Below, in pieces: positions 1-14,189 of a DNA stretch of 64,000 nt. Where the stretch lies: the NCBI GenBank assembly GCA_032209605.1, contig JASFXZ010000078.1:310001-374000 (forward strand). The letters are read 5' to 3'. The number at the start of each line of letters is the position of its first letter. Positions within the stretch are counted from its first letter, which is position 1. Under the pieces are notes generated by a model that did no database searches, was not told the DNA's origin, and was given only the letters and a program-made list of their open reading frames with translations. The position numbers and the translations under genes were made by a program. The stretch is from Mactromeris polynyma. Taxonomy: Eukaryota; Mollusca; Bivalvia; Venerida; Mactridae.

Positions 1-3000
1 CTAGGTACATGGAGTTGCATAATCGAAATGGGAGAAGCCATTGGTATTATGCTTTTTTAAATTGTTCTTACAAAACGTGATTCTAATTATACAGATAAAA
101 AAAGTGTACTAATTGATAATAAAAAAATGTCAAAATATTTAAAATGTATTTTTACCGTTAATAAAAAGCTTTAAAAAATGTTTTACGTATGCTTATAAGA
201 ATTTACAACAGCTAGTCACGAAAACGGTTAGGCATCGTGTATTACATAGCTTCGTTTCACAACTACGCTCAATTCATCATCAAAGTTCAGGAAATGGTTC
301 CTAATGCTGTGCACGCAAATTGAAATTGTACTTATAAAAAAGCAAATTGTTAAACAAAAAATGTTAATCCATATTAATAAGTTCATGAATGCAGTTTATA
401 ATGTACAAATATAAATACAGTGACCAAACTATGCAATATACATTGCCTTAACTTGACCCATATAAGTTATGTACTGATGGTAATATGTAAACAAAATTCA
501 GCCAATGAAAATTGTCGTTGAAAACGTCATAGCATTTGTTGTTCAAATAACGCATTGGCAGTAAAACGGATTCAGTACATTCGAGATCAAATGCTGATGG
601 TTGAACTGAACTTTTAATTACGTTGTTTTGACATTTTTAGTGGATATTTTTCCCTTTTGATATCCCAATAGTTCTTTTAGATCTGTAAAACTAGAAGTTA
701 TAATCATGTATATTTTTAGATCCGTTTCGTTCTATCTACGTTTCGTGTAATCGTTGTTATTGTATTGTCTCACTGTCTGTTTAGATAAATGCATGTCACA
801 AACTGGTCGGTTTGTTTTACATAAACAAGTCATATTCCAATTAAACTACAAATGATTGATTGGTACCAAGACTATTTAGGCAATTGTCATGAATTGTGGA
901 TGATTCTTACCAGAATTATGGCTTGGTGATGATCATACTTTCTTATTTATTGATAAACAAAATAATAAATCTTCAATATCATGCTTCCTAAAACTTGTGC
1001 CGCCGTTTTGATGCTTTGCATCAAAATTAGTCTTGTAATGTAATTGAGATCTAAGTGAAATTGACATATTGTTTCAATCTTGGGCGGTAAGACAGTTTAT
1101 CTGGACCATTTACCAGGTTATAGATGGGATAGATAGCAAGAGGGTTGGAACCATGATATGATAGATCAAGTATGGGTCACCTGGACGATAAATTAACTAG
1201 CCTGGATTGCTGGGAAATAACTGAGATCCCGCTATCAAAATAAGCATTTTTTAAATATTGGAGAATATTGGCCATTTTGAATGTTGGGCTAGGCTTAGCC
1301 AAGTTACTGTTAATTAATTCCATATTTTCCTTGATAAGATTAAAGTATTGATCGGCATTTTGGTATACATGCGTATTCATTTAAGCTCAATTGAAGTGTT
1401 TAATGCTTCTTTGAATCACTCTCAAGTCTTTAAGTCCTGGAAAATCCAGCAATGGAGCATTGTATGAGATGTTGCTCTCACCGTAACATCTGTACTGAAC
1501 TTCTCCAGGGTGAATATTTGGGCATACATCATGAACAAAAGGTTGATTCTTTCTTTTCACATGACCTTAATATGTATGCACTTTCTGTTTTTAATCTCAA
1601 TATTATTTAATAAGTTTCCATTTGAATGTCATTTACATCTCTTACTTCTCCGACATTCTGTCTAGCTTAAATCAATTTCGCCTAAATATTTTAACAATAA
1701 GAATTTCACAAATGCCAATCTGACTATTAGAATTGTTAAAAAAATAACAATCGCAATGATTGAAAATTCTGATTAGACTTGAATACAGATTGAAGGCCAA
1801 GATTATTGGCTGTAATTGGTTGGTAATATATGAGAAAGTGAACTGTCAGTGTATGTTGATATGTATAAGTTTTCATTGTACCTTGTAATTTGTCACACCT
1901 GTCTGTCAAACCACCAAGCTATTTGTCCTTCTGACAGTTTCTATTGTTTTTTTATAATCACTGACTTCTGTAAGAAATTACTATGTTAACTTTGTGAAGG
2001 AGATAATTGATCTTAAATCTTGAGGCAATTTCCTTGTTTGAAACTAGTAATTTTTAGAGGCTCAAATCATTTTCTTACCCTGACCCCTAATTTTCTGACT
2101 TTTAAATCTTACACCCTAATTTGTCAACTGATAATTTCAACTCATAAAAACGTCGCATCTGTTCTTTCACAGACATGTTAACAAGACATGAACATGTTCT
2201 ACATCTCTGGTCAGCATTTAGAATTATCTTGTCAGTACTTTTGTCCTCTTTGGGTTTAATTGTTCAAACTTTTTGGTCATTTGTTCATCAGTGCATCCGT
2301 CATGACAATGGATACACAGGTAGAGGCAATTAAGCAAATTTGACAAGCTGGACAGTGGTCAGTCAAACATGACCTTTGGTCATTTTGGTCATTATTTGTT
2401 TAAGGTTACTTGTTTGAACTGACATATTGCCATGTCATTGTCGGCCTGTGTTTTATCTGATTCAAAAGAAGTTGTCTCAATTCTGAAGCTGCACAATAAT
2501 ATTGAACCTATACACACACTACATGTTCTCCGTTGTTTGTTACATGCTCCTAATGTACAGTTGTATACCTTAGCTGCATACCTTAGCATTTCAAAGTTGT
2601 AGAATAAGCGATCTGCATATTTGTTGACTCGTAATAAAATTTTGTTCTCTTTAAGATACTATCTGTTAATTAATCTCCAATAGTTTCAAATCCCTTGATT
2701 CATTAACTATATTTGTTGTAGCAAAGTGAGATCACAGTGGATTACTGATGCGAATTTAACGATTTTATTGCATGAGACATTTACATTTTATATTTGCAGC
2801 ATGGGGGATTATAATTGAGAGGTCTAAAAATGCTAGCAGCAATCCACTGATTTCAAATTATGTTTGAGGATTGAGATTTATTTACATGAAACAAGATATA
2901 CACTTTGTTCCCTTAGTACAAAGAAAATAGCCATTGGTCAGTCTGCCTATGTGTGTAATTGACCTCTAACACCTTGTTCGGCATTCAAAGGGAGCCATTT

Positions 3001-4829
3001 TACACTTACAATCATTGTTAATGCATGGCCCCTATTGTTGTAGGTGAAAAGTGCAAACACTAACACAACTCTGCTAAACAATTCCTATAACATCGGTCAT
3101 TGGAGGCAATAAATTTTATGAAAATGAGGGAGGGGGTGTCCATACAAAAGTAAGAAATCCCTGTGAACCAGGTGCATTGAAAGGGGATACAGATAATGAC
3201 CTAGAGCAAGATCACGATAGTGAAGCAAAGAATGTAGTGTAAGGCAATTAAACATCTGCAACTTTACCGTCTTATCAAATCTAATGGTCAAAAATGACCA
3301 TTGGATCTGTACAATGTCTGCATGGCTTCAAAGTGACCAAGATAATTGATCTCTGTGGTAAACAGATTTCCTGAAGTTATCATGTGAAGATTTGGAGAAA
3401 TTTTGACAAATTGAACCTGGTGAAGCTCGCCAGTTGCCTTACTGACTTCAATAACTTTTTATTTCTTCACTTTCATATCCTGCTATTTAAGTGTTGGACC
3501 AATTGTTAGAACTGCATCCTATCCACAAACTGCCCAAATTTTTAAGAAAAAAATATTGTGATACAGATCCATTGAAACGCTTCATTATTCAACCATCAGT
3601 CTGTATTGTTTCTGGTATGTTAATATTATTGAAATTTCATTTAGAATCCTGATAAAAGATTCCATGTGTGGATGCCAGGTATTGTGATGTTAATATACCG
3701 TATAATCATTACATTTGTCTGGTTTCATTCTCTTGATTAAAATACAAATGAATATATTGTATTTCTAATGCCCTATAATTATTTCTTTCCCTAATAATTT
3801 TTGTTATCATTTCAAGATTGCATGATATTAAACATGTGTTCTGTCAAACATAATTGTTTACATTATAATCTGAATGGGATTTCCAGGATTTAGGATGACT
3901 AAATATTTTTCCAGATTGCAAGGTCAAAATATTGTATGAAATGTTTAAGGTCAAAGTTTTGAGTTTGGAACCATGAACGTTGGGACAGAATGTTGGGTTA
4001 CAATATGTTTAACTTTTAGGGGCCGTAGTTAAATTGGCCCATTCATTCTAAAACCTGAAATTAAGCTTAAATCTCGGAACAACACTATGATTGGCCTTAA
4101 ATAAGCTTGTAATTGTCGTTTTAAACATTTGTGTTTTAAATGAGTCTATTCATACAAATGTCAGTGAAACAGGCTGCTCTGTGTGACTAATGAATAATCC
4201 GATGGAGGAAAAATTGCTTTGAATGTATTATTTTCAGTTAAATTTTCTTACAGAACATAGGCACAGAATATTGATATATGATTGTCCAAAGGACTTCACA
4301 GTTCTAATGTGATTGTCTCCTTCCCACATACACAATTCTGCTAACATCAGATGCCACAATGCAGATTAAAATAGGATTTGTACTGATATTGATGAAAGCT
4401 GATACACAATATGATTATAATGGTATATTCATTATACAGGAATATTTTATGACTTGCTTTGTATTCATGTCTGTGTAGCTTCCTCCAAGTAATTAAAGCA
4501 AGGCCAACAGGTTGCTAGGAACACGATTCCAATAATAACTGCAATATCTGCAAAACTCATTACTATGGTAACATAATATGAAAATATTTATCTTTTCTCC
4601 TTCTTAAAATAGGTGAAAATGAGAAAATGGCATGGTAATGAAAATATTGTTCCATGTTAATTATCTCAATGTGAGGTTACTGGTGCACCTGTCTATGCAC
4701 CCCCCCCCCCCCTCATGTGGATAAAATGTCAATATAGTTATTAATTAGTGCTTGTTGTCATGTGATGGAGATAGAATTTATATTATTATGTGCGGTGGCT
4801 TATAGGATTGGTTCGTCTGTATTTATATA

Positions 4830-5004
4830 CAGTAATACCGCATTTAATGACCACCTCTAAATTAAGACCACCTCATTTATGTGACCATTTTTTATGGACC
4901 GGTTTTTTAATTTTCTTTTATATTGACTCGATTATCAAACACCTATATAACTAAGACTAAGACAACTTTATACCAATGGTGGTCATAGTGTTGGGGTTTT
5001 ACTG
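4830..5004. mobile_element. MITE-like element, copy 1
   Basis: About 175 bp starting CAGTAATACC and ending GGTTTTACTG, flanked on both sides by TA (4828-4829 and 5005-5006). The inner ends carry the complementary motifs GACCACC and GGTGGTC. A matching element of nearly equal length lies at 51830-52005. The CAGT...ACTG ends with a TA target site suggest a non-autonomous relative of Tc1/mariner or pogo transposons; this class assignment is inference. No transposase frame is present. Confidence 0.75.
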
Positions 5005-6222
5005 TATCATGCCATTATGACCACCTGCAAATTGTGTGACAAACACCATTTTGCTGAATGATTGACACAAATAACCTGCACAGGAAGGGAGCAATATATC
5101 TACACAAGTGGTTTATATAGTTAACATATTATTTCTCTTAAGTACCTCTCTCATAGCATTATTCTGTAAATTGCCGCATTGTGAGATTTTCAAGTGTTTA
5201 TGATATACCAACTTTGCATGTTTTATAAATCGAATCTCATGCATGGTGAGATAATCTTTGCCATAGATTATTTCACGGACACCCCCTGACTATCAAAGCT
5301 TTCAATTTCTCCATTCATGTTTAATTCACCAAAACCAAATTTGTCTCACTCAATATATTTCTTTTTCTAATTCATTTTGAAACGGGGCTTTAAGTGTTTA
5401 ACATCTAAAGTCAAAGGTACATCTTGTATGAAATTGTTATGTAATTGTGATAGTTAAGTACAAACTAAAAGTCTATTACTGTATCAAAAAGGTGGAGATG
5501 TTAGCTTAAGTCAAGTCTTTATATTGGATTTGATGAATAAATTTTACATTGAAGTCAGTCAGTATTTCTAATGCAATTACAAATGTTCGTATGAATAGAT
5601 TAGCTTTCAATACAATCCATGAGTATGATAGCTACAAAGGATGACACTGAAGTTGTCTGGTTTAGTTATGAAATAAAAATTGATAAATATGTAAAAGATA
5701 ATATTGAATGATGTTTCCTACTGAGTCTAACCTGCTTACCAATTTGACTGCTATAATTAAACTAATGTATGAACATTATATTATAGTGTATAAATATGTA
5801 TTATATCTTCTTTTTTTATGGAGTTAAAGGTTAAAACATCATGAATACTCAACATGCATAAATCTTGAAAGCTTTTCACTCTTCTAATTTAACTTCATCA
5901 ACTTTCTAAATAAAAAATATTTTTTGTTAAAAGTTTGAGATTTCTTTTGAGCTTGTTTATAGAGATAGATTGTAAGAGATACCTGCTGTATGATATGTGC
6001 GTTTCAAGGTAACAAAGTTTGAACTGCAAGTTTTAATGTAAACTTTTCTAAATAATGGCCTTGATGTTGAGCTGATTTCTGATTAAATGTAATAATCTAT
6101 GATATCTTTTCAAAGCATTTTACACCAAGATGCAAGTTTGATAGTTTATGAATCTAACTTATTTTCGCTTACTTACAAATAATTTGCCACAATATTATGG
6201 TAAAAATACAGTAGCGAGTATT

Positions 6223-6300
6223 TCGAGGGTTCAGTGCTAGACTATACTTGCTCCTATATAAATACATAGGAGTTAGGACAGTCTTGCGTTTAACCCTCGA
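6223..6300. repeat. Imperfect 78-bp hairpin
   Basis: The left arm starts TCGAGGGTT and the right arm ends AACCCTCGA. Inside, AGACT pairs with AGTCT and CTCCTAT pairs with ATAGGAG around a short AT loop. It could be a small foldback transposon or a transcribed hairpin (pre-miRNA size). No flanking target duplication is clear. Confidence 0.55.
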
Positions 6301-6666
6301 TTTGTCCTTAGTGTCCTGAGTGTTGATTAGCTAACTGAAATGGTTGTTGTTATGTAAGATAGAAGGTTGGTGCATACTATGTATAAATCCATTCATTATG
6401 CTATTGTTATACATATATATTATGAGAGAATACTTCACGGCCTGTTACGTTCCCATTAATATACTATTCAAGTTTTACTTATACGTTCGCTGAAGACAAT
6501 TCCCTTGGGTTATTCGGTCCTGGACACATTGACTTTTCTTCTCTTTCACATAAAACATAAGTAACTCCTGACATTCTATTTATCAAGTGTGAAGTATATT
6601 TTGTGCATGATACAAGATTATAGCCTCAGGTATTTGTACTGAAATAACTGTATATTTCAGTTTACA

Positions 6667-6852
6667 ACAGTCAGACTTCGTATATTCGACAACCTTCTAT
6701 CTGTATACATGGTATCATCCAAAATAAATATCAGGTCCCGATGTGTCTAAAGACTTATACACATTGAATTGAAATGGAATATTCAAACCATGTATTATTC
6801 GAAATGAAATTTCGGACCAGATGACCTCGAATGAACGAGGTCCAGCTTTACT
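6667..6852. mobile_element. Degenerate foldback/MITE-like element
   Basis: Ends ACAGTCAGACTTCGTATATTCGA on the left (quoted by its motif ACAGTCAGAC...ATTCGA) and TCGAATGAACGAGGTCCAGC on the right are imperfect inverted repeats. Inner arms (ATACATGGT / ACCATGTAT) are also complementary. About 185 bp with no coding capacity. A shorter related foldback may lie at 9987-10050, whose right end on the opposite strand also begins AACAGTCAGA. The class is inferred from shape only. Confidence 0.4.
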
Positions 6853-9800
6853 TATAGTGATACAACACTTTGCTTGATATGTTAATTAAATTATGAAATA
6901 CTGTAAACAAATTAGACTTATTAGGACTGACTTTGTCCGAGATTGGTAACACAATTAGTAAAAGTTTCATTAATAAACTCTTCATAAGTGGTACAGGTGG
7001 GGTATGTACCGCAGGTACATGTTCCAAAATTATCGGTCAACTGTTCTTAACACTTTCGAAATTTACTTCCGTGAACCAATCTGCTTTATGCTTAGTGTCT
7101 CATACACATCAATACTGTGCAATGATGTGATGGAAAATATAGATACTTCTACTGATTACTTTTCTTGAGTTATGTCCCCTTTCCCTTCAGTCAGTTTTGT
7201 AGAGATACTTGAAGTCACCTGATAAGCTTTGTTATAGGGCAATGATCGCCTGTCTGAAAGTCTGTCAGGTAGGTTTGAATTCTTGGTAGGCTTACTGTCT
7301 CGGTCAATGTCATTAGGTACATGTTGAAAAATTGTCAGTTACTTGTGGAGGAACAGGTTAGTACTGGTTGGTAACCCAGGAACACTGGATAGATCAACTG
7401 ACCGCTGTACAGGACTAAAATACTGTGGGTGCGAAAAACTGGTGTTACACTTCATCATAACCCAACCAATAACTACAATTATGTTCAGTTCAGGCATATT
7501 GTAATGATTATATTATTTGTTTTGTATCCCTTTATGATACAAAACAATAGTCAATTGAGTTACCTCCCTCTAGCAATTCCTGTTCAGTATCACCAAACGT
7601 AATCACATTTATTGTTGTATTGGAGGTGAGTTACCTGTGTTAGTGTGTTGCATTGTATGGCTGTTTTAATAATACCAGTTGATTATCAAGTTGTGTCCCT
7701 TTGTACCAGTAAGCATGAAGTTGGCTTAAAGGTCTCTGGATGTAGCAATTTAGGCCGTATTTTAAAAAACTGTTTGTTTGCTGTCGTCCTGACCCTAAAT
7801 GTGAAGTTGGGAACTGTTGATTCAAAAATCAGTTGAGAATCCCGCTGTTTTGTACAATATGTCCATTGGTCAATATTTTACAAGACATGTTTTCATTGGC
7901 TAACCACCTCACAGTTTGCTTACAACCGTTCCCGAGTAAATAAAAGTGGACTATAGATGGACAATTTACTTTTTTTTAAAACATTAGCACTGCTTTGTTT
8001 GCAATTCAGGTTAACCATATTGGTCTTGATCAAGACTCCTGTTGTGTGCCAATAAATTTTTGTTGGGAGACAACAAACAAATGTTGTTTTAATTTTGGCC
8101 TTATTAGATGATGCTTGTCTGACGTATGTGCAGCAACTGTTCCGAGTTTTTGAAAATATTTACATCAGCTCATAAAATGTTACTGAAAAGTGACAGCTCG
8201 CGATAACAGCTGTGAATCTTATATTGCATTAACATCCTCAGTTACTGTTCTTATCACATATTTTGAACAAAAATATCTGTCATTACCTATTAAATCATTA
8301 AAGTAATGCTAGTATAATTTTATGAACAATTCCTCTGAAATTATAGCATGCATTTAGCGGCTCTAAAATTCACTGACAGCTCATTTACTGGCAGTTTAAT
8401 TCTTACATTATTTATTACCATCACTTATGGGCTGCTACTTAATTAGCAAGCAGGTCTGTAATATAGGGATAATTATTTCTTAATCTATTAATTAGCTACT
8501 AATTGAATCTAAGGGTGTGTGGTAATCCATGTGGGAATTATTGTTGTGAAGTTTTTGTAATGCAGTTAGACAAGCAGGATAGGTAAGATTGGTAGAGAGA
8601 TAGGTAGAGAGATAGGTTGTGATGTACAAGATATGGATCATGATACTAGAGGTGTTATTGATGAAAGTAATGTAGATAGCATTGGTGAATCTGTACATGA
8701 TTTATTTATACAATGTTCTTCCAGTTGTTAAGATAAAGATTATATCACCCAACATTTCTTTCTTGCAAAATACCAATTTCTTTCTTTTATCATTCCTGAT
8801 TTTAGTTTTATTATCACTTCAATCATAGATTCGAGAAAGTTTCGAAGGAATGGAATATAAGGTTTTTGTGATTTACAAGCCAAAAACATTTTAATTCTGA
8901 TACTTAATATATAATAAACCCATGAACAAACATTATGGCTTGATTTCTTTAAGTAATGACTTTTCCATATGAAAAAGTATGCATCCAATTTTTCGTGTAA
9001 ATTTATCAGTACCTTTACTTTCATTCAGGTAATTTTTGCCCCACCATATCCTTTGTTATTGTAATTATTGAAAAGAGAAATATTTTGTATGTCTGTGTTG
9101 AGTTCAAATATCATAGTTTGCATTAATTATACAGTAACAAATATCTAATTAACCTCAGTTATGTTTCACACAAGGTTAATAAAAATGTCTGCTGAATGTT
9201 AAACCCTGTAATTATGTTTTATTTTTCTGCTATATTATTTTTTACACATTTAGTACCAATTATATATTTGTATACGTTTTTAAAATAAGTGTTATTGTAA
9301 AATTAGCAACGAAGTGTTAAGTTTGCTCTCCCTCTCTCTGTATGATTATCAAAGAGAATATTTTATCAGCCTCTGACACCTAGTCTAATCCCCAGTTAAG
9401 TGTTTCTGTAGCCACAGGTATTACAAATGTGTCAAGGGATTTTATTGAAAGATTAATAAAACAAACTGGTTTTAGGGTAGCTCTCTGCAATAACAACAGT
9501 TTGGTGTTAAATGCAAATAGACATATTATAATACTACTACAGCCAGTCTGATAAACGTGATATAATTCTAAATCTTTGAAAAATGTTGGACTCGCTTGAT
9601 AATTTTTTGCTAAATCTCTATAAAAAACTATTGAGCAATGTTAAAATAACATTGAAAATTGTATACACCTTTCAGCTTTTATCACCATTATCTAGATAGG
9701 AAACAAAAGTGGCCCTAATTTATCACCTCAACTAATACCACCCTATCAACACTGTTTCATTAAATCCAAAGCCATGAAAACCATTTGGCTTTGGTTAATT

Positions 9801-12800
9801 GACTTTTCCTGATAAAGTGTGGTCACTTTGAGCATATATTTCACTGGTCATTTATCAGTAATTGTTTAAATATAAATTGGCTCAATTTGTTTGCTTGGAC
9901 TTGTTCATGTTTTTGTTACTTAATAACTGCTTCGATTCTGGCAAACTATTCTGGAGAAAGGTGATAAACATCTGATGCACATTCAAAGTAATTCGAACCT
10001 GATTATGGAATTATTCGACAATTAATGTGGAAGTTCGATTCTGACTGTTAACATATTGGTTTCCAATGGAAATATGACCCTTGTTTACGTTGACAGCAGG
10101 GCTAACACTAGAGATCATTATCTAGCAATCTGTGATACATTCGTGACACTGATTAATTATGTACCAGAATAATCAAAACTGGATTTGGTGAGTTCTCTTC
10201 CTATTTCATCTAAGTGTTATTGATTCTTTCACATAAGCACTGTTCCTAACTTCTAGATTTTCATCTATTAAATGTACATTGATTTATTTGCATTTTTCAC
10301 CTTTTTTCCCATCGGGTTTCGAATAAAATTCTATATGCATTTATAATAATTAATCTACATTGACAGCTGACACTTTTCTTGTATTCATTTATGTCATTGT
10401 AATGTTTTCAGTTCTTAATGATGATAATTATTTCTCTTCAGTATTTTTGTCTTTAAGTCCTGCTGTGGTTTTCTCTGGGCCTTCACTTTTGCTTGATGAC
10501 ATTTCTGTCTTCAGCTTGAGTGTTTTATCTTGATGTCAATGCGTTTAGCTAAAAATTAGCTATTGTGGCTTGGTGAGCCAGTGTCACCCACTGTCTGTTT
10601 CCCTCATTGAGGTTTGCTCTGCGTCACAATTAATTGTAATGCCATTCAATACATACTTTAGACTACTTCAGTAGTTAATTGATTGCAATATTCTGGTGTC
10701 AGACTTCATACTGAGATGATGACACTTAAAAAATAATGTTTATTGAAACAAAACAACAGAATGTGTTTACTTTCCCATTTAATTTGTATACTGCATGGTT
10801 GTATTTGTAAAGGAAATGACTGTTTTCCCAAAGTTCTGTAAAATAACATTTAAAGCACCTTTTGTCATTAAGCCGGCTTCTATACATTCGAAAACTTAAA
10901 AATAAGAATGAATCGAAGTCCTCTGTTCAGTATGAATATTGTGTTTAATGCTTGTAATTTAAGCACATGTTTTGTTTTTTTGCTTATAAAATATCCGAGT
11001 TATCGTTATTAAGCTTAAATCATTATCTGTGGCTCTTGTATAGGCAGGGAATTTTTGTAAAGGAATATAATGAGAAATAGGAGCTTGCGTATGGGTTCAT
11101 TTTGTTTGTTGAGATACAGAGGGCTTATTTACTGAAAATAGAAACATTGTGCTGAAGTGTTACATTTTACAGGTGTTGAAATGTAAAGTGGATCAACTTC
11201 TGATAGATCAATAATAATATTATTTAAAACCAGTTGGAAACGAAAGTGACTCTAATACTGTCAATAGTTTAGAATATGATGTCAGTAGTATTGTGTTGAA
11301 GTATTATAGATGTGTTGAAATGGCATCCAGTAGGGTTTCCTGCCAAGTTCATGATTGTTTCTCTCTGGGGATCTATCCCTTCAAGCATGCTAAAGATGGA
11401 CAGGACTTAATTATCTGATAATAAAGATAAGAAAAGTGTGGTATTAGCTACAATGCTATGGTTGTAGATGCCTCTTCCAATTTCCTTGTTACATGTATTG
11501 GCTCTACCCATCTCATTGATATACATTGGTTTTTGTTGTGTGATGGCTCTAGGTGGTTTGACAGATGGACAGCACACTCATGTCACCTATTTGTTAAGTG
11601 GACAGTTTATACAGTGGACTATATAAATGTTAGACAAGAAAAACAAACTGTGACTGTCAAGAAAGTTGTCTTACTCTCCGTGTGGTGTTTTATGAGGTGT
11701 TCACTAAGCTTCAGATGTTGCTTGTATTTGTTCATTGAGTGCAGCAGATGGATATATGACTTAGATAATGTTAGTGGGGAGTCAAATATCAGTATTGTAT
11801 GGTGTGAACTTTGTATGAATACTGACTTGATGCACTATCAAAATACAGATATAAAACAAGACATATGCATTTCATGTTGATAAAATTTGCAGATTAGTTT
11901 GTGATGCAAAATTAATGATTAATGCGGAAAGATTTTCATGCAAATTTCTTTATTTATGAACAGTTGCAGTTTCTGTTGACAGGCATGAATAAGAAAGTCA
12001 TGGTGAATATTTACTGATAGTTAGCTGGATTAGTGAATTAATTTTGCATTAATCGTTCCTCTTTTGTACTTCTGTGACATTAAAGGTATATTTTCGCAAA
12101 AGTCAGCCAAGTGAAGCATTCCCTGGTTTAGATTCATTACCACAGGAGACAGTCACAGGTGCTTTTGACCATAGATTATATAGTTGTCACTTATTTGCTA
12201 CAATGAAAAATTGAAAAAAGTTACGTGATATTATCGCTCTGTACGTTACATTGAATTTTGTGGTAAAATTCAGCAGACGGATCTCATCCCTGGTGTTTAT
12301 ATGACAATGGTGTCACATTAACTGTATGAAACATATAAATCTGTAACTGTATATAAGTTTCATTGTGCATCTAGGGCGGATTTTTAAACATGGTGAAAAT
12401 TGATAATGCAGAATATTGGCCGGATAGTTACATGTAAGTATTATCTAATTTACGAGCAATGTCATCTTTCTACTAATTGTTTTTTTTGTTAAAGAAATGA
12501 AATAATTTGTCATTCTCTTGTTATCTTGTTTAGTATTTGGATAATAGAATTATTATACAATAATTCTTATTTATTATGTTGCTATGGTGAAAATAATAGT
12601 CTGTCTGTGAATTTATTATCTACTGTTACAGATTATCACTTAGTAAGAGTTGGTTTGTGGAGGCTGTGCACACCATTGTGTATCAACTGTAGGCAGATAA
12701 TGGTGTCACAAATCAGTACTGGACTTATCCTATTTATGGTACTGGTTTGGCGATTATGTTGCAGTTTCCATTGTATTTTACAGAGAATTGTGGGTATTTA

Positions 12801-13876
12801 AGCATAACTACATGTATTTCATGTTAGTCTGACTATAAAGTGAGGTTTTGGAACTAACTAGTTGTAAATGCCTCTTTACCAACACTGAGTGTCAATTATA
12901 AGTTCTGCATTAAAACCCAGGATGCATCTATAGTATGACAAAAACAATGAAATATTTGCTTGCAATTCTAATGCATAACTTTTCTTAATTATCAACTTTA
13001 CCAATTAATATCCCATAATTAAATCAGCAATATCCATTTGTATTAAGCCAACCGTCCAGGACTTGTTTAATTTACATTATTCAGATATAATCATAAGGTT
13101 GCCAGTTGCATTAAAAATAAATGTAAAGAAGCGGCATCTGTGTATTCAACTCGCTAATGCCTGTAATATCTTTGTTCATGACTGTCATGTGTCTGTTATA
13201 TTAAAAGTGTTTCTCTTTAATATCGAAACAGTTTTTGTCAATAAAGCCTGTTGATCATTGCCCTCAAATATTTGTATTGAATTCGAGGTTATTACTAGAT
13301 TTCCCATTATACACACTGTATGGGCAGCCTTATGAGTTTAGCAATTCAATCTTGCAGACTTATATTAAGTAATAAATCACTATGAACACATTTTCTCTGA
13401 TAATGTACTGGACTAAAGTTTGTCTATTAGTTTTTCTGTGACTGGAAATTGATTGCACATTTGCTGAATTGCATTTCATGAACAAATTTTCTAAGTTGGT
13501 TTCAATCATTTCAGTTTTTACGGAGCCAGTTGTCAAGTGAAACGCTAGAGCAAATCTGGTTGCTTAGGGAGTTATGGAATAGGCATTTATGAAACATGTG
13601 TGAAAAATGAAAGAAATCTTGTTTGAACATTCTCAGATATATTGATATTTAATGTTTACTTTTCCTGAATTGCTTGAAACTATTTTTTTTCTGTTTATTT
13701 ATAAATATGAGGGTAAATGGAAACAATGCCAGTGGATCTCGCTTTCCTTTACATGCAACTTTCTTGTTCTTGCCTGTTTCTCCATCTTCTGATGAGTTTT
13801 ATTTTCAACATTGTCACAAGTGTCAATAGTTATGATGTTTTGATGCTTGCTATTTCTCTAAAGCATATTTTTCGGT

Positions 13877-14189
13877 GCAACCGCACTAACATGGTGTTGC
13901 TATTTGCATATCAGTGCTTTGTAAACCAATCAAATCTTACGTTAACCACCAAGGCAATTTCTCTTCAACCGAACACCTTTGTAACCTTGACACAGATTGG
14001 TTAACCTTTCGATAAAGGGTACAATAATACCTTACCTAATTCCACCGAATTTTGGTGAATTTACTGAAATCCATTTTGGATCTGGAGTGACCAGCAATCG
14101 TAACATCTCGGCATTTTATTTTTATGTTGCACAACGAATCTTAACCTTCAAATTGCGCCGACCATTTTTTTCAAGATATTTCTTGTTTA
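13877..14189. repeat. Interspersed repeat, copy 1
   Basis: About 310 bp that reappears in reverse complement at 48390-48695. Shared blocks include CTAACATGGT, GTAAACCAATCAAATCTT, CCAAGGCAATTTCTCTTCA, GATTGGTTAACCTTTCG, ATCCATTTTGGATCTGGAGT and CAAGATATTTCTTGTTTA, in the same order and spacing. By eye the copies are roughly 80-85% alike. It has no coding frame, and a transposon or SINE class cannot be assigned from two copies. Confidence 0.85.

Larger units (their letters stand above)
1..13876. other. AT-rich non-coding region, left part
   Basis: No coding gene is recognisable on either strand. Open frames are short (under about 140 codons), overlap on both strands and lack domain signatures. 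The region holds a MITE-like element (4830-5004), a hairpin (6223-6300), a foldback element (6667-6852), a C13 homopolymer (4700-4712) and a degenerate foldback near 9712-9850. It could be intergenic or a large 5' intron of ROR; the sequence alone does not decide. Confidence 0.6.

Noticed and set aside
11458..11880. 140-codon open frame on the + strand
   Set aside because: Longest frame outside ROR but with no domain, no biased composition and no plausible splice context; within chance expectation for this much DNA.
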